Shown here: positions 43,870 through 54,735 of the stretch, piece by piece | How positions within the stretch are numbered: position 1 is the first letter of the stretch | Layout of the letters: every line of letters starts with the position of its first letter | NCBI GenBank assembly: GCA_019054805.1 | Contig: JAHQIY010000012.1 | Location: forward strand, 1,798,001-1,862,000 | DNA from: Brachionus manjavacas | Lineage: Eukaryota; Rotifera; Eurotatoria; Ploima; Brachionidae | Reading direction: 5' to 3' | DNA: 64,000 bases | Translations under genes and position numbers: made by a program | Notes under the pieces: model-generated | Told to the model about the DNA's origin: nothing | What the model saw: the letters and a program-made list of their open reading frames with translations, nothing else | Database searches by the model: none

Positions 43870-44475
43870 TACAAATCCCGGTAATTTGGAAAGGCGAGCA
43901 TATGAGGTACAGAGAAAAATGCTGAAATGGTTGGAGGCCTTTCTAAAAGGAAGGAAACAATGTGCTGTTTTGGGCGATGTAGAATCGGCCTGGGAAATTG
44001 TTACTGTTCGGCACCTCAATGGTCAGTTCTGGACCTTTTTTGTTTGTGGTGTATATAAACTACTTACCGGACTGTCTGAATAATGTGTGCAAAATGTTTG
44101 TGGACGGCAATAATAGGTAATAGCGGTTAATCAGTGTGAAGTTAAAGATAAATTACAGGAGGATAAATGACACCATTCGACTGCATATAAATAATGCAGT
44201 CGAATGGTGTAGAGTTAGGTCGAAGAGACTAAATGTGTCAAAGTGTAAAGTGGTGTACTTTGGAAAGGAAAATCAAAAAAATTAGTTAAAAGGAGTAAAA
44301 TGGTACTGAAGGAAACTGAAAAAGGAAAGGACTTATGAGTAATCATATCAAAGGATGATAAATTTTTAGCGAAAGAAGATGTTGGATGTTGGGGAGACTG
44401 GGGAATAATTTTAGATTTTTCGACATAAATATGGGTAGAAAAGATCGCTGGTAATGACTTTAATGGGTGCAACAT
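43870..44475 (+). pseudogene. LINE reverse-transcriptase remnant with a hairpin
   Basis: The frame reads MLKWLEAFLKGRKQCAVLGD, then VESAWEIVT. A shift gives the degenerate VRHLNGQFWTFFVCGVYKLL in place of the expected VPQGSVLGPLLFVVYIN. The palm reads KMFVDGNN rather than FADDN. TIRLHINNAVEWCRVRSKRL and NVSKCKVVYFGKEN follow to about 44270, then a decayed DLGVIIS-like stretch. A perfect 17-base inverted repeat with a 7-base loop sits at 44170-44210. Confidence 0.85.
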
Positions 44476-44933
44476 GAGAGGGAAATTCTATCCTAATCGA
44501 ACAGCAGCTACTTGAAATTTACTCCCAGTATAGTTAATCATTGGCATATCAGATAAAATTTGATATGATGTAGCCCAGGTTTATGTAGTTTGATAAATCT
44601 ATGATGATAAATTTACGAAGCTACGAATAAAAATAATTTTGAAATTACAGCAAATGTTAGCCTTTTTAAATTTTGTAACGAAATTAAGAAAAACCCTGGA
44701 GGAACCCAAAATTATAATTTTTAATATTGGAACATTTTATCCTAATCACAAATTTTCATAATCTTAAACGTTTTAATTTTAGAATCAATTATGCTATTTT
44801 TTCATTTAATTTTTAAATTGTATTGATAAACCTCGAAATATTAGTTTTCATAATTTTTATTAATATTTGAACAAAATAAAATATGATTTTTAATTTTTAA
44901 TTAAAACATTTGAAAAAAATATAATTTACATTG
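44476..44933. other. Spacer, no gene seen
   Basis: AT-rich sequence containing the presumed 3' end of the HIUase-like gene. No element end is recognised. Confidence 0.35.
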
Positions 44934-45421
44934 TTATGATCCTCTATAAGTCGAATAGCCATATTGGTTCATAACTAAAGGTACATGAAAATTTTGTGTA
45001 TTATTTTCAACTTTAAAATAGATCACAACTTGGGGATAAAAAGTTTCCAAATTTTGACTTCGGTAATAATTTTCAGTCTCGAAAACAAGCTTGTATGTGG
45101 CTATTTCAAGTGTGCTGTTGTTCAAAAAGTTATTCATGCGTCCATCTTGATTCGAAATATCTCTGCCGACCAAGATCCAGTCATTGTTTCTTTTTATGTA
45201 AAGGGCAGCTTCGACATTTGGGGAAGGCTTTCCGGTAGCCAAATTCAAAACATGCGAACTTATATGACCATTTTGTCTCTGTTTAAAAATAATTTTTACT
45301 ATTTTTTATAAAAATTTTGGCCAAAATTTACAAATCTTTTTAGACTTCCTTGCTCTTTCATCAATACTGCTTTAAACAAGCATAAACTCAAAACCAGAGA
45401 GTAAATTATTTTTTGATACAT
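44934..45421 (-). CDS. Secreted transthyretin-like protein / 5-hydroxyisourate hydrolase
   Basis: Two minus-strand exons, 45421-45332 and 45278-44934, join in phase 0 to give 144 residues. Exon 1 encodes a signal peptide (MYQKIIYSLVLSLCLFKAVL). The domain starts RQNGHISSHVLNLATGKPSP, with the catalytic-type His39. It continues through WILVGRDISNQDGR and YPQVVIYF, then FHVPLVMNQYGYSTYRGS. The C-terminal YRGS tetrapeptide and both histidines are the signature of HIUases, which hydrolyse 5-hydroxyisourate in urate breakdown. HIUases are usually peroxisomal or cytosolic. A secretory signal here suggests an extracellular form. Transthyretin itself lacks YRGS, so the enzyme reading is preferred. 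Confidence 0.93.
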
Positions 45422-45821
45422 TTTTAAAATATTAACTTTTTTGAATAATGAAAAAAAAATTATTAAATGATGGTGCTTAAATATTCAAAGTCAACCCTCT
45501 TGAAAGTGTCTAAAATGCAGGTGTTTAGATTGAATAATTAAAAAATTATATAATACAGATTAGAATAGAAAAAATCATTCAAGATTCATATCAAGTTTAT
45601 CTTTTACACAAATTTATGTAAGAATCATAAAATTTTATACTAACAAAATTTTTTGGTTTAACATTCTCACGTTTTACTAAGTATTTCTATTTATTTCTAA
45701 CACTAATAGAAAAAAATTCTGATAAGAAAAATGATCTAGAATTTTTTGTGGTTTTTTATAAATTCAATTTGATTTTATCAAATTAATAAAAATTTTTTTA
45801 TATTTTATTTGAATTTTTAAT

Positions 45822-46127
45822 CTAAAAACTTATGTCTGATGGTTTGACTCCAGTTTCTTTTAAAAATTTGTGAATAATTTTTTGTTCTTCCTCTGAAAAA
45901 ATGTCTATTACATCACTTGGTTGATCAACTCCAGCTGTTTTTGTAGCTTCTTCTAAACGATTGTAATAATCTCTAAGCACTTTTTTTTCATTCTCGTTTC
46001 TTAAAGCATAAATTGGCGACTGCAGATAAGACTTAGATCCTTGCTGTTTTGTAGTTTGAAGGGTATTTGTATGAATGATTCGGTTAAGGAAAGAAAATTT
46101 GGTGAAAAATGAAGGTTTAATTGCCAT
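45822..46127 (-). CDS. Small protein with putative mitochondrial presequence
   Basis: An open frame of 101 residues. The first 35 residues (MAIKPSFFTKFSFLNRIIHT and on) lack acidic residues and are rich in Phe, Lys and Arg, like a mitochondrial targeting peptide. The rest is helical and charged: LRNENEKKVLRDYYNRLEEA and IFSEEEQKIIHKFLKETGVK, ending PSDISF. I do not recognise the family. The same-strand neighbour downstream is the HIUase-like gene, with about 400 bp between them. G/C content is above local background, which favours a real gene. Confidence 0.6.
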   Translation of the reverse strand: MAIKPSFFTKFSFLNRIIHTNTLQTTKQQGSKSYLQSPIYALRNENEKKVLRDYYNRLEEATKTAGVDQPSDVIDIFSEEEQKIIHKFLKETGVKPSDISF

Positions 46128-46337
46128 TTCTAATTTTTATGAAAAAAATTTATTTTCCTTTGAGTTTAAGCTTTTTGATTTAAAAATATCTTTATTTTTT
46201 GAAAAATTTTATTTAAGAGCTATTAATAAAGAGAATGAAAAGAAAATTATTTATAGAACATAATTCTACGCATTTTAATAGCACCTTTAGATAATTAATA
46301 AAAATAATTATTTAAAATCTTATTTTTATTTTTAAAC

Positions 46338-46427
46338 TTAATGTTTTAGCCATGAACCATAATGAGCGATAGATTCAAGTTCTAGAACAGTATTGTCAAA
46401 ACGTTTGGATGCACGAGTCCAAGAGAA
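46338..46427 (-). other. Possible isolated last exon
   Basis: After a TTTACTTAAG acceptor the minus strand reads FSWTRASKRFDNTVLELESI and then AHYGSWLKH before a stop. The 29 residues look protein-like, with a following A/T tail (AAAATAAAAATAAG). No upstream exon could be found before the mariner remnant at 46.8 kb. Confidence 0.3.
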
Positions 46428-46829
46428 CTTAAGTAAACATTTCAAATGAAATTAAAATTAAATTTGAAATTCTTAAATAGAATAAAAAATAAAAAATTTT
46501 GACACTAATCAAGCTAAATTTAACATTATGATAGATTAGTTATAAAGGTTGGGTACATATTTCCCCTAAACATATTTTTTTGTAAGCTTCTTTGCTTTTT
46601 TTAATTAATTAAAGACTTTTTTTAGGTGAAGTAGAAAAAAAGAAAAAAAAAGAGAAAAACATTTAATCAATTTTAAAAATTTTACTTACAGTAATGATTT
46701 GACACGTGGATTTTACGTAAATTTACGTTCGTAAAATTACGAAATTTTTCGATATTTTTCCTAAATTTACTTTGGCCAAAAAATAAATTTACGACTAAAT
46801 TTACGATTTTTATTACCTTAATTATTTCT

Positions 46830-47510
46830 TAATTCTTATTATCATAATGATTAAAGTATGCTTGGCATTTAGCTGGAGTATTTTTTCTTTGAAACTCTAA
46901 AATTGCCTCAACTGCTTTCTCATCATTTTGAATATTTCTTTTTCTCACAAATTCTTTCATTTCATTCCAAATCATTTCGATAAGATTCAAATCTGGTGAC
47001 TTTGAAGGAGATTTTACCTTTTTAAATATAATAAATTAAACATCTTAGAATTTTTTTTATCAAACCCAGTTAATGCCATTATTTTACAAAAATTGGGCCC
47101 AAATGTATGATTTTTGTTTCGGATCATTATCCTGATGCAGCCCATAGACACAGTCATATTCTTTAATTCCAAACTTTAAAAGAAATTCAGCTAAAATATC
47201 CCTTTAAAGACTTAAATCCCTTGTTAATTTGAATAACTAAAATTATTTTTTATAAAGAATCTAAAAAAATTACTGCAGCTTAAATATCAGCTTAAATAAG
47301 CTTCTTTAAAAGATTAAACCACCCCAAATATGAATTTTACTTTAAAATTTGGAGAAGCATGGTAGAGCTTCTGGTTTAGATGAAGGGAGCCCTAGCTGAT
47401 ATCTTGGCTTGTCATGGACAATTAGTGTTGTCTCGTCAACAAACACATAATTTTTAAAGTCAAAATCTTTTTACTGTTGACACCAAATTAGACGCTGCAA
47501 TTTTAGAGTT
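46830..47510 (-). pseudogene. Tc1/mariner transposase remnant
   Basis: The minus strand gives FVDETTLIVHDKPRYQLGLP (near 47430, the first catalytic Asp block) and KIHIWGGLIF. GLHQDNDPKQKSYIWAQFL follows near 47110 with the second Asp. After a short insertion comes SPSKSPDLNLIEMIWNEMKE, then EAILEFQRKNTPAKCQAYFN and a stop near 46840. Stops and small insertions break the frame repeatedly, so this is a fossil. The linker and the last block are well enough preserved to place it in the Tc1/mariner superfamily. Confidence 0.85.
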
Positions 47511-47605
47511 TCAAAGAAAAATTACTCCAGCTAAATGCCAAAAGTATTTTTTTTTCAAATATAATTACAAGAAAAAAGTTATAATAATTAAGGTAAAAAA
47601 AATCG
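47494..47605 (+). repeat. Inverse copy of the mariner 3' end
   Basis: GCAATTTTAGAGTTTCAAAG and on to CCAGCTAAATGCCAAA, through to TAATTAAGGTAA, is the inverse of 46806-46912. Two mariner C-terminal ends therefore point outward from the same remnant. Confidence 0.8.
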
Positions 47606-47639
47606 TGTCAAAAAAAGGGTAACTCTATTGCAACACAAT

Positions 47640-47680
47640 GTGTCAATAAATTATATTGACACACAGTGTTGAAACTAAAA
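47640..47680. repeat. Palindromic TGTGTCAATAAATTATATTGACACA hairpin, first copy
   Basis: The pair GTGTCAAT ... ATTGACAC is flanked by AACACAATGT and ACAGTGTT. A related palindrome occurs at about 48330-48375, on the other side of the LINE fragment. Confidence 0.6.
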
Positions 47681-47884
47681 CGGTACATAGAAAGCTAAAA
47701 CGACAATCGTGTCGGAAGGCCCAAAAAAAGTAAAAAAATTAGGATTTTGTAATATCAATTTAACCTAAAAGAGGTTTAGAAGATGAATTAAGTACGATTG
47801 CTAAACGAACTAGGTCCAAATTTTAATTTCATTATTCCAAATTATAATTAATGATTTAGATTTTTGTTTTTTTTATTCGCACTT

Positions 47885-48320
47885 AAAAAATTATTATTTA
47901 TTTATTTATTTGTTTTCTTACCGAGCTAGGGCTCCTTCAGAATAAATTTAAAAAAAAATCAAAATCAAAAATAAAATTAAAGTTAATAAAATGAGATAAA
48001 AAAAAATCAAAATAAAGTAAATTTGTTTTGTTTCTTTTGGGGATGTCATTAATATAAATACTAAATAAAAGAGGAATAATTACTGAGCCTTGAAGAACAC
48101 CTGCAGTTATTTGATATTCGTCTCTCAAGTGGTCATTCACATTTACCTTAAATGTCCTACTTTCTAAAAAGGATCTAATCCAGTTAGTCAAGTAATGAAG
48201 TGAATTCATTTTTATCAATTTAAAAAGTTAACCTTCATGCCAAACTCTATCAAAGGCTTTAGAAATATCAAATAAAATATTTTGTTTTTTTTCATTTTAA
48301 TTTTTAATTGTCTCCATAAA
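47885..48320 (-). pseudogene. LINE copy with internal deletion joining RT to the 3' tail
   Basis: On the minus strand, ILFDISKAFDRVWHEG (about 48275) leads to LHYLTNWIRSFLESRTFKVN, then AGVLQGSVIIPLLFSIYIND and IPKRNKTN. The frame then jumps directly into the T-rich 3' tail with CTGAAGGAGCCCTAGCTCGG and (AAAT)n. The palm FADD and the whole thumb are missing. IPKRNKTN and the tail are shared with the LINE at 59.0-62.6 kb, so the two belong to one family. Confidence 0.88.
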
Positions 48321-48379
48321 TACCTGTATAGTGTGTCAATAAAATAATTTTTTGACAAACTGTGTTACAATAGACACTT

Positions 48380-48797
48380 CGATAAAAAAAATGTATATTG
48401 GAAAAACTGCTAGGTCAAACAAAGAATCAATTAAAGATCAAATAGAAAAAACAAGATTAGTCTTTTATTGAATCAAAATAACAAAAATTTTAAGTTTAAT
48501 AAAAAATAAAATTTAAAATTTGATTATCCTGTCATTTTTCTAAAGATTTTAATAAATTATTTTTATCATGTGATCATGATTATCAAAATTAAAAAAATGG
48601 AAATTGAAAAAAATTTTTTAAATAAAAATAAATTCAAAATGCCAAAAATTACTTTGTGCTAATTTTAATTTTAATAGATATCTTTTTGATGATGTTTTTA
48701 TTTGATGATAAATGAAATGAAATTTTCATATAAAAATTAGATATTTTTTTTTGATTTACATTTCAATGGTTGTCAAATTTACCATATTTTTTTTAAT
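48380..48797. other. Spacer, no gene seen
   Basis: AT-rich sequence downstream of the sulfotransferase stop codon. No structure recognised. Confidence 0.35.
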
Positions 48798-49868
48798 TTA
48801 ATTTTTCCAAATTTGTCTTGACTTTTTGATTATAAAGGACTGAATTTCTGAACTTGTGCTGACCAATTTCCAGCAGAAATCTTTTAATTCCCCGGTAAGA
48901 TTTTTTCTTAGACTAAAACCAATATAAGGTATTCTTGAATAAAAAAGCTGTGTTTTTCTTCCTAACGTACATTTGCTCTGATATAATTGATTCAATTTTT
49001 TTAGCTCATTTACCTCATCTTTTAGCAACACCGATAGAGCCTGATACTTTTTGAGATAATTATTGTACAAAATAAGATCTGCATTGCTAAGATTTGTAAT
49101 AATCTGGTGAGCCCAATTACGATCAACTGGGTCTACTTTTTTAGATCCTTGGTTAAGAACCAAGCAGACAATATCGTCATAAGACAAGTGAAGAAGTCTC
49201 TTGAGCAAAATCAGTCCTTCATTAAAATACTCGGTTAAGAATACGAAATCGAAGTCATTTTTAAAACGCTCAAGTAAACTTTGTTCGGAACCTTTGTAGG
49301 ACTCGCCACATCCAACATACCCCAGGTCAAAGCTTACTGAATTTTTTAAAAAACAAAAAAATTTTTGACTTTTGGCAAATGATTCAATCTTGTTTGTTTT
49401 TTCAAATATTTGAAAAATTAATTTTTTATTTGGTAATTGGTTCTGAAAATAATTAATGGTCGAAATTAGTTGATCTGCAGGATTGCGTAAAATTGTGATG
49501 TACAATGAATGATTGCGAGGAAATACCTTTTCTGCTACTTTGGGATCATGCCTTCCGTGAAAAAAATATATTTTGTTGTTCATTTTTTCCTCACGATCAA
49601 TTTCTTTTTGTAGATTATTCACAACTCTCATTTTTCGTCTATCAGCCACTCGAATTAAAACATTCTGTAAGGAACTTCCAGCGGTTTTATGGGTCTTAAC
49701 AAAGTAAATATTCAAGTCTTCAATTGACTCAAATCTTTCTGCTAAACGTTCTTGTAAAATCCATAAATGACTGTTGGTGTAAAAGGTATTTTCTAATTTT
49801 CTTTTTGTCAGATAGACTATAAAGACTAAGAAAAAAATAAACAAGCTTTTTTTTTTCTTAAACTTCAT
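48798..49868 (-). CDS. Galactose-3-O-sulfotransferase family protein
   Basis: A single open frame of 356 residues. A short basic cytoplasmic end and one membrane helix (LFIFFLVFIVYL, 9-20) make it a type II Golgi protein. The 5'-phosphosulfate loop is FVKTHKTAGSS at 56-66. The 3'-phosphate block is ITILRNPADQLISTINYF with Arg128 and Ser136. Further family blocks are HGRHDP at 104-109, YVGCGESYKG, and DFDFVFLTEYFNEGLILLKR. This order is that of the GAL3ST family (galactosylceramide sulfotransferase), which moves sulfate from PAPS to the 3-OH of galactose in glycolipids and glycans. It is intronless. The acceptor cannot be told from the sequence. Confidence 0.92.
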   Translation of the reverse strand: MKFKKKKSLFIFFLVFIVYLTKRKLENTFYTNSHLWILQERLAERFESIEDLNIYFVKTHKTAGSSLQNVLIRVADRRKMRVVNNLQKEIDREEKMNNKIYFFHGRHDPKVAEKVFPRNHSLYITILRNPADQLISTINYFQNQLPNKKLIFQIFEKTNKIESFAKSQKFFCFLKNSVSFDLGYVGCGESYKGSEQSLLERFKNDFDFVFLTEYFNEGLILLKRLLHLSYDDIVCLVLNQGSKKVDPVDRNWAHQIITNLSNADLILYNNYLKKYQALSVLLKDEVNELKKLNQLYQSKCTLGRKTQLFYSRIPYIGFSLRKNLTGELKDFCWKLVSTSSEIQSFIIKKSRQIWKN

Positions 49869-51984
49869 TAATACAATGCAAAATTTGGGAAAAATTTTGA
49901 GTTTTTGGCCTTCTTTAGAATTAAGTGATTTAATTTAAAATAAAATTTAGCGAAAATTAAAATAATTTCTTTTCCAGATTCTTTTGAAATCTTTGGTATT
50001 CAAATCGAAATAAATTTTGTGATCATTTATGCTTTAAATTGGTTTTCTTAAGTTTTTGATTTTTTTTTGTTTGATTATGATAAAAAATTTTCCGAGCGTT
50101 TAACAAAAATTCAAAAGAATTTAGCCATTTAGTCTAGGTTTTTTTAAAAAAATTAAATAAAATCTAAAAATTTTTCTTATAATTTTATTTTTTTCCTTTG
50201 GTGAATCTAAAAAAGGTTCGTGATTTCATGGAAAAATTTTGTAATAAAAAATGCACATCTTACACTTTCGGTAGAGTTGTTTTAAAGTCCCAAAATAAAG
50301 TCCTACACTTGCTCAGCTTCCATAATAATCACCTGGAACGGCAAAAATATCATTTGTCCGTTAAATTTAATTTTCCTAGAGTAATTACTCTACATAAATG
50401 GAAAAATAGGAAAATTTATTTGATTAATTTTTAAAACTGGAGAAAAAATTGACTTTCGGACCTTGAAACTTCGAGTAATCAAGATTTAGAAAATTTATTG
50501 TTTTAAAATACATTTTTTTGCGAATTTTCTAGTCATCATATTCATCGGAAAAAAAAATTGAAAAGTTTTTGGACTTTTAAAAAAATAAAAATAAAATTCT
50601 TTGGCTTCGACTTTTGACAAACCAAAAAAATTTAAAGTCCGGACATGGGCTTTACTTGAGACTTTTAACCAACTCTGACTGTCGGTGAAATTTTTTTTTA
50701 ATTGTTTAGCACCGACTGAATTAATAAAGTCTACTAATTATTTCTTTATTTATTAATTAAAAAAATTGATGAGAACCTAAGGCCATTCAGAATGGAAGCA
50801 AAAAGAGGGAAGAAAAAGTTTTGATCTGAGGTTTTCCAACTTTAAATGGAAAAATCTAAGAGTAAAATGCTTGTTACTTTTGTTTTATAGTGGGAAGAAT
50901 TTTAGAGTAGGGAACTTTATTTTTTAATATTTAAATCAGAGTTGTTTCAATGTCAAAAAATTGGCTTAACATTTTTTTTTTGAAAAATAAATTATTTCAA
51001 AGACTTTGACTTAAAAGCGACTTAATCTTTAAGTCAAATAAATTAAGATACTTGAATTTTCTAAAAACACATTTAATAAAAATAAATAAATTAAATTGTT
51101 TTTTTTTTTTATTTTCACTTTAAATTTGTCCAATTTTTATAAATGAATTTAAACTTGTTTAAGATCACAGGCTTTTATTGGTTTTTTATTTCTTATTAAA
51201 AAAAGAATTTGATAAACTATTTTTAAATGGTTTTAAAAATCACATAGAAGGTCACAATTTTTTTCATTATTCAAATTAATCTCTGCATTATTTCCTGAAC
51301 AGAGAATATTATTAAAAAAAATAAACAAAAAAGAAATAAAATAATGTAAATATTTGATTATTTAACTTTTAGTTCTAAAAATTAAATTATTTATTCAATA
51401 ATCATAATTGATAAAAAATTACGCCAAACTCGGCGATAAAAAAAAATTAAATTTTCAAAATATAAAAGAAATTGTTAATATAAGAATAACAACGAAACTT
51501 TTTTTTTCGAATCCGTGAAGTAGATGCTAAAATAAAAAAAGAATTTACAAAATTGCTTATTTTAAAATTCTTAAATTGAAAAATTTCTTTTTTGTTGTTT
51601 TAATTTTTGATTAATTGAGGATGTCTTAGTCGCCATATAGAAGAGAGGCTCACTGCACTCTTTACCAGCACCTCTAAAATAGATTAAAATTATAACAAAA
51701 AATAATTACAAAAGTTAATTTAATAAAAAATTTTAATTTTAATTATCTATTTGATTATTTTGATCAATTATTTTTCCCTTCAAAGAATTTGCAAAAAATT
51801 CATTAGCTTTTTTTTTAAATTAAAAGATAAAATTTAATTTTTTCTTGATTTTTTAAATAATTGATTTACTTCAACTAAAAAAAAAAACACAAACTAATTC
51901 TATAAAAAAAATTTTGAAAAATTATGCTAGGTTATAAAATTTATGATAAATTTTTTTTAAACCAAAATATTTAGACAGAAAAAA
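49869..51984. other. Long spacer with dispersed repeats
   Basis: No gene seen. A copy of the AAGTCCGGACATGGGCTTTA repeat lies at about 50630-50690, and AAGTCAAAT blocks appear near 51010-51050. The open frame at 50198-50434 lies in this repeat-rich sequence and has no motif. The last 200 bases should hold the promoter of the 602-residue gene. Confidence 0.45.
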
Positions 51985-53793
51985 ATGGAAGATGAAGAAA
52001 ACTCACTGGATAGCATCGTGGTTCTACCAGATCCAACCCATTCTCCAAATCAGTCCACCCAAATACACTGTTTTAATCAGGCTGACTTCTCAAACACCTT
52101 GACCAGCCAGTCTACCCAAAACTCGCTGAGAATCGAGCAAGAAAATAAAAATTTAAGAATACTTTTGAACACGTTTAAAATTGAAAATTTTGAGCTAAAA
52201 TGCCATCTTCAAAAACTCGTCAAACGTGACATGTTCGTTGACATCGATTCGGCTTGTCTCATTGACAAAATTGAAAAAAATCTAATCGAAGCTAATAGAA
52301 TATTCAGTGACGAAGACAAATTAAAAGAATCAATGCAGTATTTGGTCAAAAATTTGTGGAGCAGCATCGCTTTTAGTTGCACAGATGGAAAACTTGAATA
52401 TTTGAGCAAAGCCAAAGATGAATTGTTGGAAAAATTGGAAAAAAATGGCCAAAAATGCAGAATCAACTTAGATCATCTAGGCAAACAAATGGAATTGTTA
52501 CATTCAAACAATTTAATGCTAAAAAATAAATTCGAGGAACAGAAGAAAATTTTGAGTAGTATGGCCGAGTTGTGGACAAACAAAGTGCCAGATAGAAAGC
52601 TAAATTTCAAAAATGTCAACTCAAAATTGAACTATCTCAATTTTAATTTCAATGAGCACAAACAAGATTTTGTTGATTTTTTAAAAAGTGAAATTTTTGA
52701 CCACAAAAAATTTTTCAGGGAAAAAATGATCCCTATAGTGAAAGATAGGCTTTTTTTCGAGTCTGAGAACAAAATAATGGACTATGTGGCCGAATTTTAT
52801 AAACATGAAGACCTATTGTGTAAAATAAAACACGATAAGTTTTGCTCGCATTTAGACTTGGTATCTAAATTCGAGCGGGTTATAGACAGGATATTTTCAG
52901 CCCAAGACTTGGCAGAGTGTAGGGCAAACCAAAATTTAAAAGGCCAAAATTGCCAAGTTATCAATTCAATTATAAAAGTGCTGATAAAAATAAACTTGTC
53001 CAAATTTTCTAATCAGTCCGAGTCAATAGTCCACAGTATTTACTCGGGTCTGCACAAACTATTTCGTGTCACAGCTATTTTTGATGATGAGAGCAGACAT
53101 GAACTTGGTGGTGATGTTGTTGACCGACTAGTGCTTCCGGTCCTAGACTCAGCTAGCATCATATTTGATATTTTTGTCATGAACACTTACGGAATTTTAA
53201 ACCATGAATTGAATTTTATGACCGCATTGGTGCTGACCAGTGCCGCAAATGACATGGAAAAACATCTCAAAAGCTTCATGAGTGTGTACATTAATGTTTA
53301 TAAAACAATTCATGATCGAGTGTTGCAGAAAAAGCTAAAAAAACATCAAATAGGCCCGAACGACGAGAATATTTTAAATTATCTGTCCTATTTGGAACTA
53401 CTTAAAGATTTGACCATAGTGGTGTGTAGTTCGTTGACCAGAAAATTTGTGAGTTATGAGCCAGATCATCAATTGATTAGAAATTTTCTGCTGCATCAAA
53501 CAAATGCTACAGAGAACACTTGGTTAGTGAGAATGAAAAAAAATTTTTTCAGTTCGATCCCTTCGGACATGTCGTTTCTTAAGTGTGCTGAAGAAGAGTT
53601 TGTTGATTTGATTTTGAATTGTGTGTACTCTTTATTCTTGACAAGTATAGATTTTACCAAAAAAAGTGATGTGTCGATTGCAAAATTTGCCATCTATCAT
53701 TTTTCAGCTTCTTTTAGCCCAAAATCTTTTAGTTCCGGCTCAAATAAGGCTTTGAATGATTCAAATTCAAGCTTTAGTTCAGAGGTTGACTAA
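51985..53793 (+). CDS. Unrecognised 602-residue protein with N-terminal coiled coil
   Basis: A long intronless frame starts MEDEENSLDSIVVLPDPTHS. The N-terminal 50 residues are acidic and Ser/Gln/Thr-rich. A charged coiled coil runs from about 50 to 85 (IEQENKNLRILLNTFKIENF) and again around 125-195 (AKDELLEKLEKNGQK...). From about 220 to 570 the protein is predominantly helical without membrane segments, containing GLHKLFRVTAIFDDESRHEL and LELLKDLTIVVCSSLTRKF. The last 35 residues are a Ser-rich tail. G/C content is clearly above the flanks and codon use is consistent throughout, so it is a real gene. The layout resembles a cytoskeletal, centrosomal or tethering protein, but no family can be claimed. 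Confidence 0.85.
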   Translation: MEDEENSLDSIVVLPDPTHSPNQSTQIHCFNQADFSNTLTSQSTQNSLRIEQENKNLRILLNTFKIENFELKCHLQKLVKRDMFVDIDSACLIDKIEKNLIEANRIFSDEDKLKESMQYLVKNLWSSIAFSCTDGKLEYLSKAKDELLEKLEKNGQKCRINLDHLGKQMELLHSNNLMLKNKFEEQKKILSSMAELWTNKVPDRKLNFKNVNSKLNYLNFNFNEHKQDFVDFLKSEIFDHKKFFREKMIPIVKDRLFFESENKIMDYVAEFYKHEDLLCKIKHDKFCSHLDLVSKFERVIDRIFSAQDLAECRANQNLKGQNCQVINSIIKVLIKINLSKFSNQSESIVHSIYSGLHKLFRVTAIFDDESRHELGGDVVDRLVLPVLDSASIIFDIFVMNTYGILNHELNFMTALVLTSAANDMEKHLKSFMSVYINVYKTIHDRVLQKKLKKHQIGPNDENILNYLSYLELLKDLTIVVCSSLTRKFVSYEPDHQLIRNFLLHQTNATENTWLVRMKKNFFSSIPSDMSFLKCAEEEFVDLILNCVYSLFLTSIDFTKKSDVSIAKFAIYHFSASFSPKSFSSGSNKALNDSNSSFSSEVD

Positions 53794-54735
53794 GCCCAAG
53801 TCGTATAATAAGATTTTGATTAAGTGGTAATGTATTTCAAATGTGGAAAAAGAATGCTGGTGCTAGCGGACCTCGGTTTAAAAATTAATTAATTTAATTT
53901 TTTTTAATTTTAGCGCTAGACGGATGATAGGGTTTATGAAATCCTTTTAGTTAAAACCATTCAAAAATTTTTATTTATTAATTTTGAATTTATGTATTGT
54001 TGTCAAAAAAATTTATTAATTTATACGGTTTACTTTAAAAGACTAATGGACTCTTTCTTTAAATAAATCAACTTTCATCAATGCCATTCATAAAACTTTA
54101 TTGAACTATTTTTAATATTAAAAATATTAAATCTTTCAATTTAATAAAATATGCAACTTTTTCAATTTTAATTATTTTTTTCACTCTGTGAAATAGTTTT
54201 ATTGTTATCTTTACCTAATTTCAAACCAGACTTGCTTTTAAGTAACTAGTTAAAGTCAAAATATTAACTTGACTTAAGAAAACATCAATATCAATAGAAA
54301 ATTAAGTTGGAGACCTTAATAATCATAACCAAATTACTTAGTCCAAACAAAAAGATTTATTTTTGAAAAACTTTAAGAAAGTATTTAATTCTTTTTACTA
54401 ATTTGAATTTATAAATTAAATATTCAGATAAATCCAGTTTATATTTAAAATTTGAAATTATTTAAAATCGAAATTTAGCTAATTAATAATTTCAAATGAG
54501 AAATTAAATACAGCCAAGCCTTCGTAAAACTAACTATTTGGGCGGAAATTGCGGTATTAGTTATTTTGAAATTCCCATATAGAAACGGAAAAAAAAAATT
54601 AAAACTAAATTTTATTGATTAATAAAAGCTAAAATAAGAATGTGAAAAAAAAAAAAGAGTTAATTTTTTGGATTGTATTTTTTATAAGGAGCTATATAAT
54701 AAAATAAAATAAAAAATACTTTTTTAGTAGCTAAT
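53794..54735. other. Spacer with a terminal repeat of the CAGACTTG family
   Basis: No gene seen. CAGACTTGCTTTTAAGTAAC at about 54229 matches the end of the P450-intron MITE, and TTGACTTAAG follows near 54280. The other end of an element was not found. Confidence 0.45.

Noticed and set aside
50198-50434. 78-residue plus-strand frame
   Set aside because: Lies in repeat-rich spacer, no motif and no start context worth calling.
52209-53693. Antisense frames within the 602-residue gene
   Set aside because: Explained by the long plus-strand coding sequence.
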